25,110 bases of DNA from Opitutaceae bacterium (GTDB lineage: Bacteria > Verrucomicrobiota > Verrucomicrobiia > Opitutales > Opitutaceae): NCBI GenBank assembly GCA_009919985.1, contig RGAX01000011.1:1-25110 (forward strand), read 5' to 3'. Numbering within the stretch: position 1 is the first letter of the stretch; each line of letters opens with the position of its first letter. The notes under the pieces were generated by a model. That model saw nothing but the letters and a program-made list of their open reading frames with translations, had not been told where the DNA came from and did no database searches. A program made the position numbers and the translations under genes. Of the stretch, positions 14,894 to 22,109 are shown piece after piece.

Positions 14894-16036
14894 ATGAAAT
14901 TACCTCAGTTTTTAGTCGGAGCGTTTGGATTTTTTTTGACGACGAGTGTGGCCTTGGCGGCACCCGCAGCTACGTCTGTCGCCACCTCGATTCGCGGTGA
15001 AGTGATTATCAATCGCCAGACCGCGCCCTGGGAATCGCAGCAGGTGCAGGAGCCGTGTATTTTAACAAATCCGAAGGACCCGACGCGGCTGGTGATGTTT
15101 TACTCGGGCGTGCCGGCTACAGACCGGAAACTATGCTACATCGGGAAGGCGTGGGCGTTGAAATCAGATCCGTTTACGTGGCATCAGGACGCGGCGAATC
15201 CGGTTTTCGCGCCGGCTAAGCAAGGTTGGGATTCGGGCAGTATTCGACTCGATGCGGTGCTGTATATTGCCGAAGAAGACGCGTATTATATTTATTATTC
15301 GGGTACGAAGGCGACGGTGCAGGATCAGATCGGTCTCGCGATTTGTCCGGCGGGCGCCGACGGCTACTCGGAGATTAGCCCCGCTTTAGTTCAGCGCGTG
15401 GGGGCGACGCCGGTGCTCGCGCCAGAGCCGGCGGAGCCATTTGCGGAAACGATGGCCTCGCAGGCGGCGGTTTGGCGGGAAAAAGACGCCGCGACGCAGC
15501 AATGGCGCTGGTTCATGTATTATTCGTATCGCGGCAAAAACGGTACGCTGCCCGGCATTCGACTGGCGACCTCAAGGGACGGCAAAACCTGGCAGCGCCA
15601 CTACGACGCCCAAGACCCTCGTGGCATGGGCCACATTTTTGATTCCACGCCCGGTGCTTATTATGAGTGGCATCAGATTTCAAAAATCGGTGGCACTTAT
15701 GTGCTCGCGATCGAGGTTGGCATTGAAAAAGGCAAACGCTGGCGCCCAGTAATCGCTGTTAGCCAATATCCGGATCGCGGCTGGAAACAACTCGAGGTCG
15801 ACACGGTGTTGCAGACGAAATGGACCGGGCTTTACCGCGACGACACGATGTATCACGTGGCGACCCCGGCGTTTTATCAGTTCGACGATAAGTGGTACCT
15901 CTACGTCCAGGCCTGTCCGCTTCCGGGCAACGGTAACTACATTGACGGCCACTGGGATATGTGGGCGATCGCGTGTGACCGTGTAATCCCGACGCTGCCC
16001 GGACACACAAAACTGTTCATTCCTGGCCAGCGTTGA
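14894..16036 (+). CDS. Secreted five-bladed beta-propeller glycosidase-like protein (GH43/GH32/GH130-type fold)
   Basis: 380 residues from ATG 14894, preceded by a C/T-rich run (CTTACCCCCT); an upstream in-frame GTG at 14852 would spoil the signal peptide. Residues 1-24 are a signal peptide (MKLPQFLVGAFGFFLTTSVALA). The body is a series of repeats with the blade pattern of furanosidase-type propellers: QVQEPCILTNP, RLVMFYSG, DAYYIYYSG, WRWFMYYSY, GIRLATSRDGKTW, TYVLAIEVG and DKWYLYVQA. The blade with 'DS-SIR-DAVLY' may carry an active-site acid, but I cannot fix the catalytic residues. It is probably an exported hydrolase or sugar-binding propeller acting on plant- or algal-type glycans. It follows malQ by 89 bp on the same strand and converges with the DUF4199 gene. 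Confidence 0.65.
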   Translation: MKLPQFLVGAFGFFLTTSVALAAPAATSVATSIRGEVIINRQTAPWESQQVQEPCILTNPKDPTRLVMFYSGVPATDRKLCYIGKAWALKSDPFTWHQDAANPVFAPAKQGWDSGSIRLDAVLYIAEEDAYYIYYSGTKATVQDQIGLAICPAGADGYSEISPALVQRVGATPVLAPEPAEPFAETMASQAAVWREKDAATQQWRWFMYYSYRGKNGTLPGIRLATSRDGKTWQRHYDAQDPRGMGHIFDSTPGAYYEWHQISKIGGTYVLAIEVGIEKGKRWRPVIAVSQYPDRGWKQLEVDTVLQTKWTGLYRDDTMYHVATPAFYQFDDKWYLYVQACPLPGNGNYIDGHWDMWAIACDRVIPTLPGHTKLFIPGQR

Positions 16037-16057
16037 CGCGGCGTTGGCTCGGCGCCC

Positions 16058-16591
16058 TTAGCTGGCGACGATTTCCTCGTGGGTGGGGCGTTTCAGAAAT
16101 GCGGCTGTGATGAGGGCAAAAAGGGTGCCGAAGAAAAGACCCATGAAAAAACCGATCCCGGCTTGGATCGCGGGTTTCATCATCGTGCGGGTCATGCTGT
16201 TAACCTGCTCGATTTTGTCGGCACTCATGCCGGCGATTTCCAGTTTATTGGACTGGGCTTGGAGCAAGACCTCGATGAAACCGGGGTTGATGATTGCGGC
16301 GTAAAGGTAGTTGAAAATCGCGCCGAAGAGTGAGGCGAAGAGCACAATCATGAAACCGGTGTTAAGAGCGCGGCCGTAGCCAAAAGCTTCCGCGGGGGGC
16401 AATGCATCCCGGTGTTCTCGCGTGCCATAGACTAAGCACGCGATCCCGATTGCGATACTACCAAACATCTGAATTTTTTGGGCCAGATCGAGCTTGGTGG
16501 CCTCGCTGTGCAAACCGAAAAAATAGAGGGCAAACACGATCAGCGCGTTGCCGAGGGCCATGTAAAAACCGTAAGTGAGGTAAGTTTTCAT
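16058..16591 (-). CDS. DUF4199-family inner-membrane protein
   Basis: 177 residues from ATG 16591; the frame extends to an ATG at 16663, but the family pattern begins at MKTYLTYGFYMALGNA. Four hydrophobic segments are seen at roughly 7-27, 42-57, 75-100 and 145-168, separated by a charged loop (GTREHRD) and a soluble helix with LEIAGMSADKIEQV. The F-Y-G-x-x-x-x-x-G-F arrangement around FGYGRALNTGFMI is typical of DUF4199, a family of unknown function common in Bacteroidota and Verrucomicrobiota. It lies about 100 bp downstream of the DUF3500 gene on the same strand. No function is assigned. Confidence 0.75.
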   Translation of the reverse strand: MKTYLTYGFYMALGNALIVFALYFFGLHSEATKLDLAQKIQMFGSIAIGIACLVYGTREHRDALPPAEAFGYGRALNTGFMIVLFASLFGAIFNYLYAAIINPGFIEVLLQAQSNKLEIAGMSADKIEQVNSMTRTMMKPAIQAGIGFFMGLFFGTLFALITAAFLKRPTHEEIVAS

Positions 16592-16692
16592 AGTATTGCT
16601 CACGATGACTTTGAACCGTGACTTGGGCAACAGTGATGTAATTACCAAGGCGGGCCCGCACATCCGCTTAACGGGCTGGTGGCTGGCGCAGC

Positions 16693-17718
16693 TTAGTTTT
16701 TGGCGTGATCGCGAGCGTAGTGCGCGGCGAGGACGTCGTGGCCGAAGTCGCCCGCGAAGTTGCGCCAGACGGTATGGATGTGGTTGGCCTCGTTCTGGGT
16801 GTTGTCGAATTCGACGACGAAGGTTTTGCCCTGTATGCGATAATAATGGCCTGCAGTGCGGTCGAGGACGCCGGCCCAGGCAAAGTGGAGGCTGTCGAGA
16901 TTTAGGCTGGTCGCTTCGGCAAGGGCGGGATCGGCGATCTCGGCGCGGTAGCGCGCAAAATAAAGCTCCAGCAAGGTGCGGAGTTGGTCACGTTGGGCGG
17001 CGGTGAGCGCGGTGGCGGCGAGGCCGGCGGGAGCGAGGGGATCAACCCGAGCTTTGTTGCTGGTGGCGATCTCGTTAGGGGCCTTGACGGCGATGATGGC
17101 AGCGGCGCGTTGCTTGGTATCGAGGGCCTTCACGAAGGCGAGGCCGAGGTCTTCTTCTTCGGCCAGGACACGGGTGCCTTTTTGTGGGCCGGCGCGGACT
17201 TCTGCGGGGTTGGTGCCGAAAAAGGATGGCGTTACGGCGACGTGGTCGGCGTCAAAAATCGTGAAGTTGAGCGAGAGATGGTGACCTTCGAAGCGCCAAC
17301 CCCAGGGCGCGGAGGCCGAAGGATCGCCGAAAATCGTCACGTAGTACATCGTGGGATCGCGGCGAACGGGGTCTTTTTCGATTTCGCGGAGGACATTTTC
17401 GAGGGTGATGATCGTCTCGGCGCGGGCCGCGCCGCGTTGGCTTAAGCCGGAGCGGAGCAGGGCGCGCGCTAGGTCTTGTTGGGCGGGCGTCATGTCCTTG
17501 AGCGTGAGGCCGTCGCGCTTAATCGGCACAAAGAACCATTTTTCGCGTTCGGGTGCGTCGAGGCCGAAGACGGTGCGAGCGCGCTGCGCAGGATCGAGCG
17601 CAGCGAGGAATTTTTGGGCCGCGCCGGTCATTTCGGCGGTCGAGGCTCGGGCGGTGAAGGTCGAGGTCGCGAGTAAGGCGGCGACGACGGCAAGGATTCG
17701 GCGTGGGGTGAGGCGCAT
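16693..17718 (-). CDS. Secreted DUF3500-family protein
   Basis: 341 residues from ATG 17718. A signal peptide covers ~1-25 (basic MRLTPRR, hydrophobic ILAVVAALLATSTFTARA). The rest matches DUF3500: ARTVFGLDAPEREKWFFVP early, then MYYVTIFGDPSASAPWGWRFEGHHLSLNFTI (split after FGDPSASAPW) in the centre, the conserved FFGTNPAEV, and the ending FVVEFDNTQNEANHIHTVWR. Conserved His and Trp residues (EGHH, NHIHTVWR) suggest a metal or small-molecule site, but the family function is unknown. It is divergent to the efflux operon across a 174-bp gap. Confidence 0.8.
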   Translation of the reverse strand: MRLTPRRILAVVAALLATSTFTARASTAEMTGAAQKFLAALDPAQRARTVFGLDAPEREKWFFVPIKRDGLTLKDMTPAQQDLARALLRSGLSQRGAARAETIITLENVLREIEKDPVRRDPTMYYVTIFGDPSASAPWGWRFEGHHLSLNFTIFDADHVAVTPSFFGTNPAEVRAGPQKGTRVLAEEEDLGLAFVKALDTKQRAAAIIAVKAPNEIATSNKARVDPLAPAGLAATALTAAQRDQLRTLLELYFARYRAEIADPALAEATSLNLDSLHFAWAGVLDRTAGHYYRIQGKTFVVEFDNTQNEANHIHTVWRNFAGDFGHDVLAAHYARDHAKN

Positions 17719-17839
17719 GGGCGTATGCTTTGCGAAAGGGACCCAGCCGGCAAGGGCTGAAACGAGCGCCAGTCGCGCTTGGTTGTAAGATTTTTAAGAA
17801 AACATCTAGCAACGAAGGGCTAACGTTGGTCGTCTAATT

Positions 17840-17866
17840 GAGTAACTCGGTCCTTATTGCGGACCG
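17840..17866. promoter_or_regulatory. Adjacent inverted repeats in the leader of the efflux operon (candidate operator)
   Basis: Within the 174-bp gap between the DUF3500 gene and mdtA, the 9-bp palindrome GAGTAACTC (17840-17848) is directly followed by CGGTCC-N7-GGACCG (17848-17853 / 17861-17866). A -10-like TATAAC lies at 17873-17878. The arrangement, just upstream of an efflux adaptor gene, is what a repressor binding site would look like. No TetR- or MarR-type regulator gene is present in the window. The stem could equally form a short mRNA hairpin. The rest of the gap contains no gene. Confidence 0.35.
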
Positions 17867-17892
17867 CGTGTTTATAACCTTCCTCTTTATCT

Positions 17893-19078
17893 ATGTCGCA
17901 AGCTCCCCAACGCCGTCGCCCTTGGTTACTTTACGCAGTCGTCGCCCTGATTTTTGCCGGCGGGGTCTGGTATTTTGGCCTGCGCACCACCCCGCCGGTG
18001 ACGGGTAACCCCTGGCGCCAGCGCAACAGCAACCAGCCAACCCCTGTTCGCGCTGAAGTCGTAAAGCGCCAAGACCTCACTGTCCAACTGCGCGCGATCG
18101 GAACGGTCCAACCGCTCAACATCGTGACCGTACGTAGTCGCGTGGACGGCGAGTTGCTCCGCGTGGCCTTCACCGAGGGCCAGTCCGTCGAGCAGGGGCA
18201 GTTGGCGGCAGAATGCCGCCCAGCTGCGCACCGTGCGCGCCGACCTCGAGCGTTTTCAACAACTCAGCGGTCAAGCCTTGATCTCTTCCCAACAGCTCGA
18301 GGCGCAACAAGCCCTCGTGGCGGATCGCGAAGGCGCGCAAGCCGCGTATCAGGCGCAAGTCGACGACGCCCGCCGGCAGCTCGCTTACACCAAGATCGAA
18401 GCCCCCATCGCTGGACGTCTCGGCCTTCGGCAGGTCGATGCGGGCAATTTCATCCGCTCCTCCGACACCAAAGGCCTAGTCGTCATCACGCAGACCCGAC
18501 CCATGGCGGTTGCCTTTACGGTGCCTGAGATGGACCTGCGCCAAGTCGTCGAACCGCTCCGCGCCGGCGAACAAATGCCGGTGGAAGCCTGGGACCGCAA
18601 CGAGCAGACGCTGCTCGCTTCCGGCGTTTTGCGCACCGTAGACAACCAGATCGATCTAACCACCGGCACGCTGCGCCTGAAGGCCGAGTTCCCCAACGCC
18701 GACGAACGCCTCTTCCCCAATCAATTCGTCAACGTTCGCCTTCGGGTCCGCACGTTGGTCAAAGCGGTCGTAATTCCTAGCGCCGCGGTACAATTTGGTT
18801 CACGCGGTACCTATGTGTTTTTAGTAAACGAGAAAAACGAGGCCACGGTGCGCGACATCGTTATCGGGCCCTCGGAAGGTGCGATGCAATCTATCACCAA
18901 AGGCCTCGAGGGTGGCGAGCGCGTGGTGATCGAAGGCGTGGACCGACTGCGCGAAGGCCGCCTGGTTGTTATGGTCGAGAAAGATGGCCAAAATCCTCCT
19001 CCGCCCACGGCGCCCGGCGGTATGACGAAGGGCTCGGGCAAGGGCGGTAAAGGCGGCAAGGGTGGGGCTACCAAGTAA
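17893..19078 (+). pseudogene. mdtA: Broken RND efflux periplasmic adaptor (MdtA-type membrane fusion protein), frameshifted by an internal deletion
   Basis: The gene is in two frames. The first, from ATG 17893, gives an N-terminal anchor/signal helix (WLLYAVVALIFAGGVWYFGL) and the first beta-barrel/lipoyl strand up to EGQSVEQGQL (about residue 104). From about 18205 the adaptor sequence continues in another frame, which is open to TAA 19078: QNAAQLRTVRADLERFQQL, the second half of the hairpin, APIAGRLGLRQVDAGN (lipoyl half), VEAWDRN, and DNQIDLTTGTLRLKAEF to the Gly/Lys-rich end. Against E. coli MdtA about 20 residues (the 'LLAEIDPxxF...AQAQGQL' part) are missing at the junction. The first frame then runs as junk to 18528; the second has a GTG at 18233. 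MdtA links MdtBC to TolC, and loss of the first hairpin helix should abolish function. An assembly error is the main alternative. Confidence 0.85.
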
Positions 19079-19080
19079 GA

Positions 19081-22000
19081 ATGAATCCCTCACGTCCGTT
19101 TATCCTGCGACCGGTGGCGACGAGCCTCCTGATGGTCGCGTTGTTGTTGTCAGGCATCATGGCTTATCGGTTGCTGCCCGTCTCGGCGCTCCCTCAGGTC
19201 GATTTCCCGACGATCCAGATTTTTACGTTTTATCCCGGTGCTAGCCCTACAGTGATGGCGAGCTCGGTTACCGCGCCACTCGAGCGCCGCCTCGGTCAAA
19301 TCCCTGGGGTGAACCAAATGTCGTCGTCGAGCTCGGGTGGTTCCTCGGTGATCACGCTGCAGTTCTCGCTCCAAGTCTCATTGGCGGTCGCGGAACAAGA
19401 AGTGCAGGCGGCCATCAATAAAGTTAATCCCGCCGACACGCCGATCCTCACGCTCGCGGTGACCTCGGCGACCTTGCCGCTGCCTCAGGTGCACAATCTG
19501 GTGGATACGCGCATCGCGCAGAAACTGGCGCAGATTCCCGGCGTGGGCATGGTGAGTCTGGCCGGTGGCCAACGCCCGGCGATCCGCGTGCAAATTAACC
19601 CCAGTGCGTTGGCGGCGCGCGGGTTGAACTTGTCCGACGTGCGCAGCGCGATCAACGCCGCGAGCGTGAATCAGCCGAAGGGCAGCTTCGACGGCCCGAT
19701 TCGCACGATCCTGATGGATGCCAACGATCAGCTCCGATCGGTCGAAGAATTTCGCAATCTCATCATCACGTGGCGCGACGGCGCACCGCTGCGGCTTGGC
19801 GATGTGGCGCAGATCGAAAACGCCTCGGAAGACCGACGCCTCGCCGCATGGGCTGATCAATTGCCGGCGGTTTTGATCAACGTCCAGCGTCAGCCCGGGG
19901 CCAATGTGATCGAAGTGGTGAACCGCGTGCGGGCGCTTTTACCTCAGCTGGAAGCGAGCCTGCCTTCTGCGGCGGAACTGGTCGTACTCACGGATCGCAC
20001 GCAGAGTATCCGCGCCTCGGTGCGCTCGGTGGAACACGAGCTCGTGTTTGCCGTATTGCTGGTGGTGCTGGTGACGTTTATTTTTCTGCGTAACGTCGCG
20101 GCGACGATTATCCCTAGTATCGCGGTACCGTTGTCGTTGATTGGCACGTTTGGCGTGATGTACCTGGCGGGTTATTCGCTCAATATTCTCACGCTCATGG
20201 CGCTGACCGTCGCGACGGGCTTCGTCGTTGATGATGCGATCGTGATGCTCGAAAACATCGCGCGTTATCGCGAAGAAGGTGTCGGGCCGATGGAAGCGGC
20301 GCTAAAAGGTGCGGCGCAGATCGGCTTTACGCTCGTTTCGCTTACCATCTCGCTTATCGCGGTGTTGATTCCGTTGCTTTTCATGGGCGACGTCGTCGGA
20401 CGCTTGTTTCACGAGTTCGCGATCACCTTGGCGGTTTCGATCCTGATCTCGTTGCTTGTTTCGCTCACGCTTACGCCGATGATGTGCGCGCGGATGTTGC
20501 CCGCGCCCGAGCGCCATGCCCACGCGGCGCCGGGGTTTCTCGACGCGGTCATCGCGCGCTACGGCCGCTGGCTCGACTGGGTGTTACAACACCAGCAACT
20601 CACGCTTGGCGTCACAATCGGTACCGTGCTGGTGACGGCGGGGCTTTATGTGATCGTGCCCAAAGGTTTTTTTCCGGTGCAGGACAACGCCGCCATCCAA
20701 GTCGTGACCGACGCCCCGCAATCCGTGTCGTTTGCCGCGATGGCCGAGCGGCAACAAGCGCTCGCGGCTAAAATTCTCGAAGACCCGACGGTGCGCAGCC
20801 TCTCGTCGTTTATTGGGGTGGACGGCACCAACGCCACACTCAATAGCGGCCGGATGCTGGTTAATTTGAAGTCGCATGAAGAGCGTCGTGAATCGGCGAA
20901 CCAGATTATTGATCGACTGCGCGGAACCGTGCGTGAGGTTTCTGGCATAACGGCGTATTTTCAGCCCGTGCAAGAACTCACGATTGAGGATCGTGTGAGC
21001 CGCACGCAGTTTCAATTTACGCTCACCTGTCCGGATGAGCAATTGTTGCAGGAATGGGTGCCGCAGTTGATCGCGGCTTTGGAAGAGCAGCCCGCGCTTT
21101 CTGATGTGGCGAGTGATCTTCAGAATCGCGGACTACAGGCGTTTTTGGAAATCGACCGCGATGCCGCAAGTCGGCTGGGCGTGACGATGGCGGATATCGA
21201 CGACACGCTCTACAGCGCATTTGGCCAGCGGCAGATTTCGACGCTCTTCACCCAGGCCAGCCAATACCGCGTCGTCATAGAAGTCGACCCACGCCTCTCC
21301 AAGGGGCCGGAGGCGTTGACCTCACTTTTTGTGCGCACGCGCAACGGCCAACCGGTGCCGTTGTCGAGCATTGCCCGGGTCAGTGAGCGGCCGACGACGC
21401 TGCTTATTAATCACGTGGGGCAATTTCCCTCGGTGAGTGTTTCTTTCAATCTTGGGCCGCGGGCCTCGCTGGGTGAGGCGGTCGCGGCGATCGAGCGCAC
21501 GGTGCGCACGGTCGAGTTGCCGGCGGCGATTGAGATGCGTTTCGAAGGCGCCGCGCGGGCCTTTCGCTCGTCACTTTCCAGCACCTTGTGGCTAATTTTG
21601 GCCGCCGTGGTCACGATGTACATCGTACTCGGGGTGTTGTACGAAAGCTTGATTCATCCGATCACAATTCTCTCCACGTTGCCCTCGGCGGCGGTCGGTG
21701 CGTTGCTGGCATTGTGGGTTACGGGTCGGCCTTTGGACATGATCGCGATCATTGGCATTATTCTGCTCATCGGGTTGGTTAAGAAAAACGGTATCATGAT
21801 GGTGGACTTCGCGCTTGAGGGTACGCGGCGCCAGGGTTTGTCGCCGGAGAAAGCTATTCACCAAGCGGCGTTGCAGAGGTTTCGGCCGATTTTAATGACG
21901 ACGCTCGCGGCGCTTTTCGGGGCTTTGCCCTTGATGTTTTCGTCGGGCTCAGGCGCCGAGTTGCGGCAACCCCTGGGCCTCGTGATGGTCGGCGGACTGC

Positions 22001-22107
22001 TGGTGAGCCAAGTGCTGACGTTGTTTACGACCCCGGTCGTTTATCTTTATTTTGACCGACTTCGAGCGCGTTTAGTCAAACCGCGCGCAGCCGCGGAGGC
22101 TTCGTGA
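19081..22107 (+). CDS. mdtB: RND multidrug efflux permease, MdtB type, with an in-frame gap in the first porter subdomain
   Basis: 1008 residues. It starts two bases after the adaptor stop. The architecture is the usual twelve-helix RND permease with two large periplasmic loops. TM4 has the proton-relay pair in TGFVVDDAIVMLEN, TM10 the lysine in GLVKKNGIMMVDF, and the loops carry MdtB-typical text such as NPADTPILTLAVTS, LPLPQVHNLVDTR, SFIGVDGTNATLNSG and FGQRQISTLFTQ. In MdtB about 17 residues of the type 'AAxNLLPSDLPxPPxYS' stand between AAIN and KVNPAD; here AAIN (110-113) joins KVNPAD directly, and the MdtC-type neighbour keeps the corresponding segment. The reading frame is otherwise intact. 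MdtB works with MdtC as a heterotrimer in the inner membrane, exporting bile salts, novobiocin and similar compounds in E. coli. Substrates here are unknown. Confidence 0.9.
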   Translation: MNPSRPFILRPVATSLLMVALLLSGIMAYRLLPVSALPQVDFPTIQIFTFYPGASPTVMASSVTAPLERRLGQIPGVNQMSSSSSGGSSVITLQFSLQVSLAVAEQEVQAAINKVNPADTPILTLAVTSATLPLPQVHNLVDTRIAQKLAQIPGVGMVSLAGGQRPAIRVQINPSALAARGLNLSDVRSAINAASVNQPKGSFDGPIRTILMDANDQLRSVEEFRNLIITWRDGAPLRLGDVAQIENASEDRRLAAWADQLPAVLINVQRQPGANVIEVVNRVRALLPQLEASLPSAAELVVLTDRTQSIRASVRSVEHELVFAVLLVVLVTFIFLRNVAATIIPSIAVPLSLIGTFGVMYLAGYSLNILTLMALTVATGFVVDDAIVMLENIARYREEGVGPMEAALKGAAQIGFTLVSLTISLIAVLIPLLFMGDVVGRLFHEFAITLAVSILISLLVSLTLTPMMCARMLPAPERHAHAAPGFLDAVIARYGRWLDWVLQHQQLTLGVTIGTVLVTAGLYVIVPKGFFPVQDNAAIQVVTDAPQSVSFAAMAERQQALAAKILEDPTVRSLSSFIGVDGTNATLNSGRMLVNLKSHEERRESANQIIDRLRGTVREVSGITAYFQPVQELTIEDRVSRTQFQFTLTCPDEQLLQEWVPQLIAALEEQPALSDVASDLQNRGLQAFLEIDRDAASRLGVTMADIDDTLYSAFGQRQISTLFTQASQYRVVIEVDPRLSKGPEALTSLFVRTRNGQPVPLSSIARVSERPTTLLINHVGQFPSVSVSFNLGPRASLGEAVAAIERTVRTVELPAAIEMRFEGAARAFRSSLSSTLWLILAAVVTMYIVLGVLYESLIHPITILSTLPSAAVGALLALWVTGRPLDMIAIIGIILLIGLVKKNGIMMVDFALEGTRRQGLSPEKAIHQAALQRFRPILMTTLAALFGALPLMFSSGSGAELRQPLGLVMVGGLLVSQVLTLFTTPVVYLYFDRLRARLVKPRAAAEAS

Positions 22108-22109
22108 TG
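22095..22109 (+). promoter_or_regulatory. Shine-Dalgarno sequence and overlapping stop/start for mdtC
   Basis: GGAGG at 22095-22099 stands 7 nt before ATG 22107, inside the last codons of mdtB. The mdtB stop TGA (22105-22107) shares its last base with that ATG, which implies translational coupling. It is the only start in the window with a clear Shine-Dalgarno sequence. Confidence 0.75.

Noticed and set aside
18190..18240. Programmed ribosomal frameshift as explanation for the two adaptor frames
   Set aside because: No slippery heptamer or downstream structure is evident, and about 20 conserved residues are missing at the junction, which a frameshift cannot restore.
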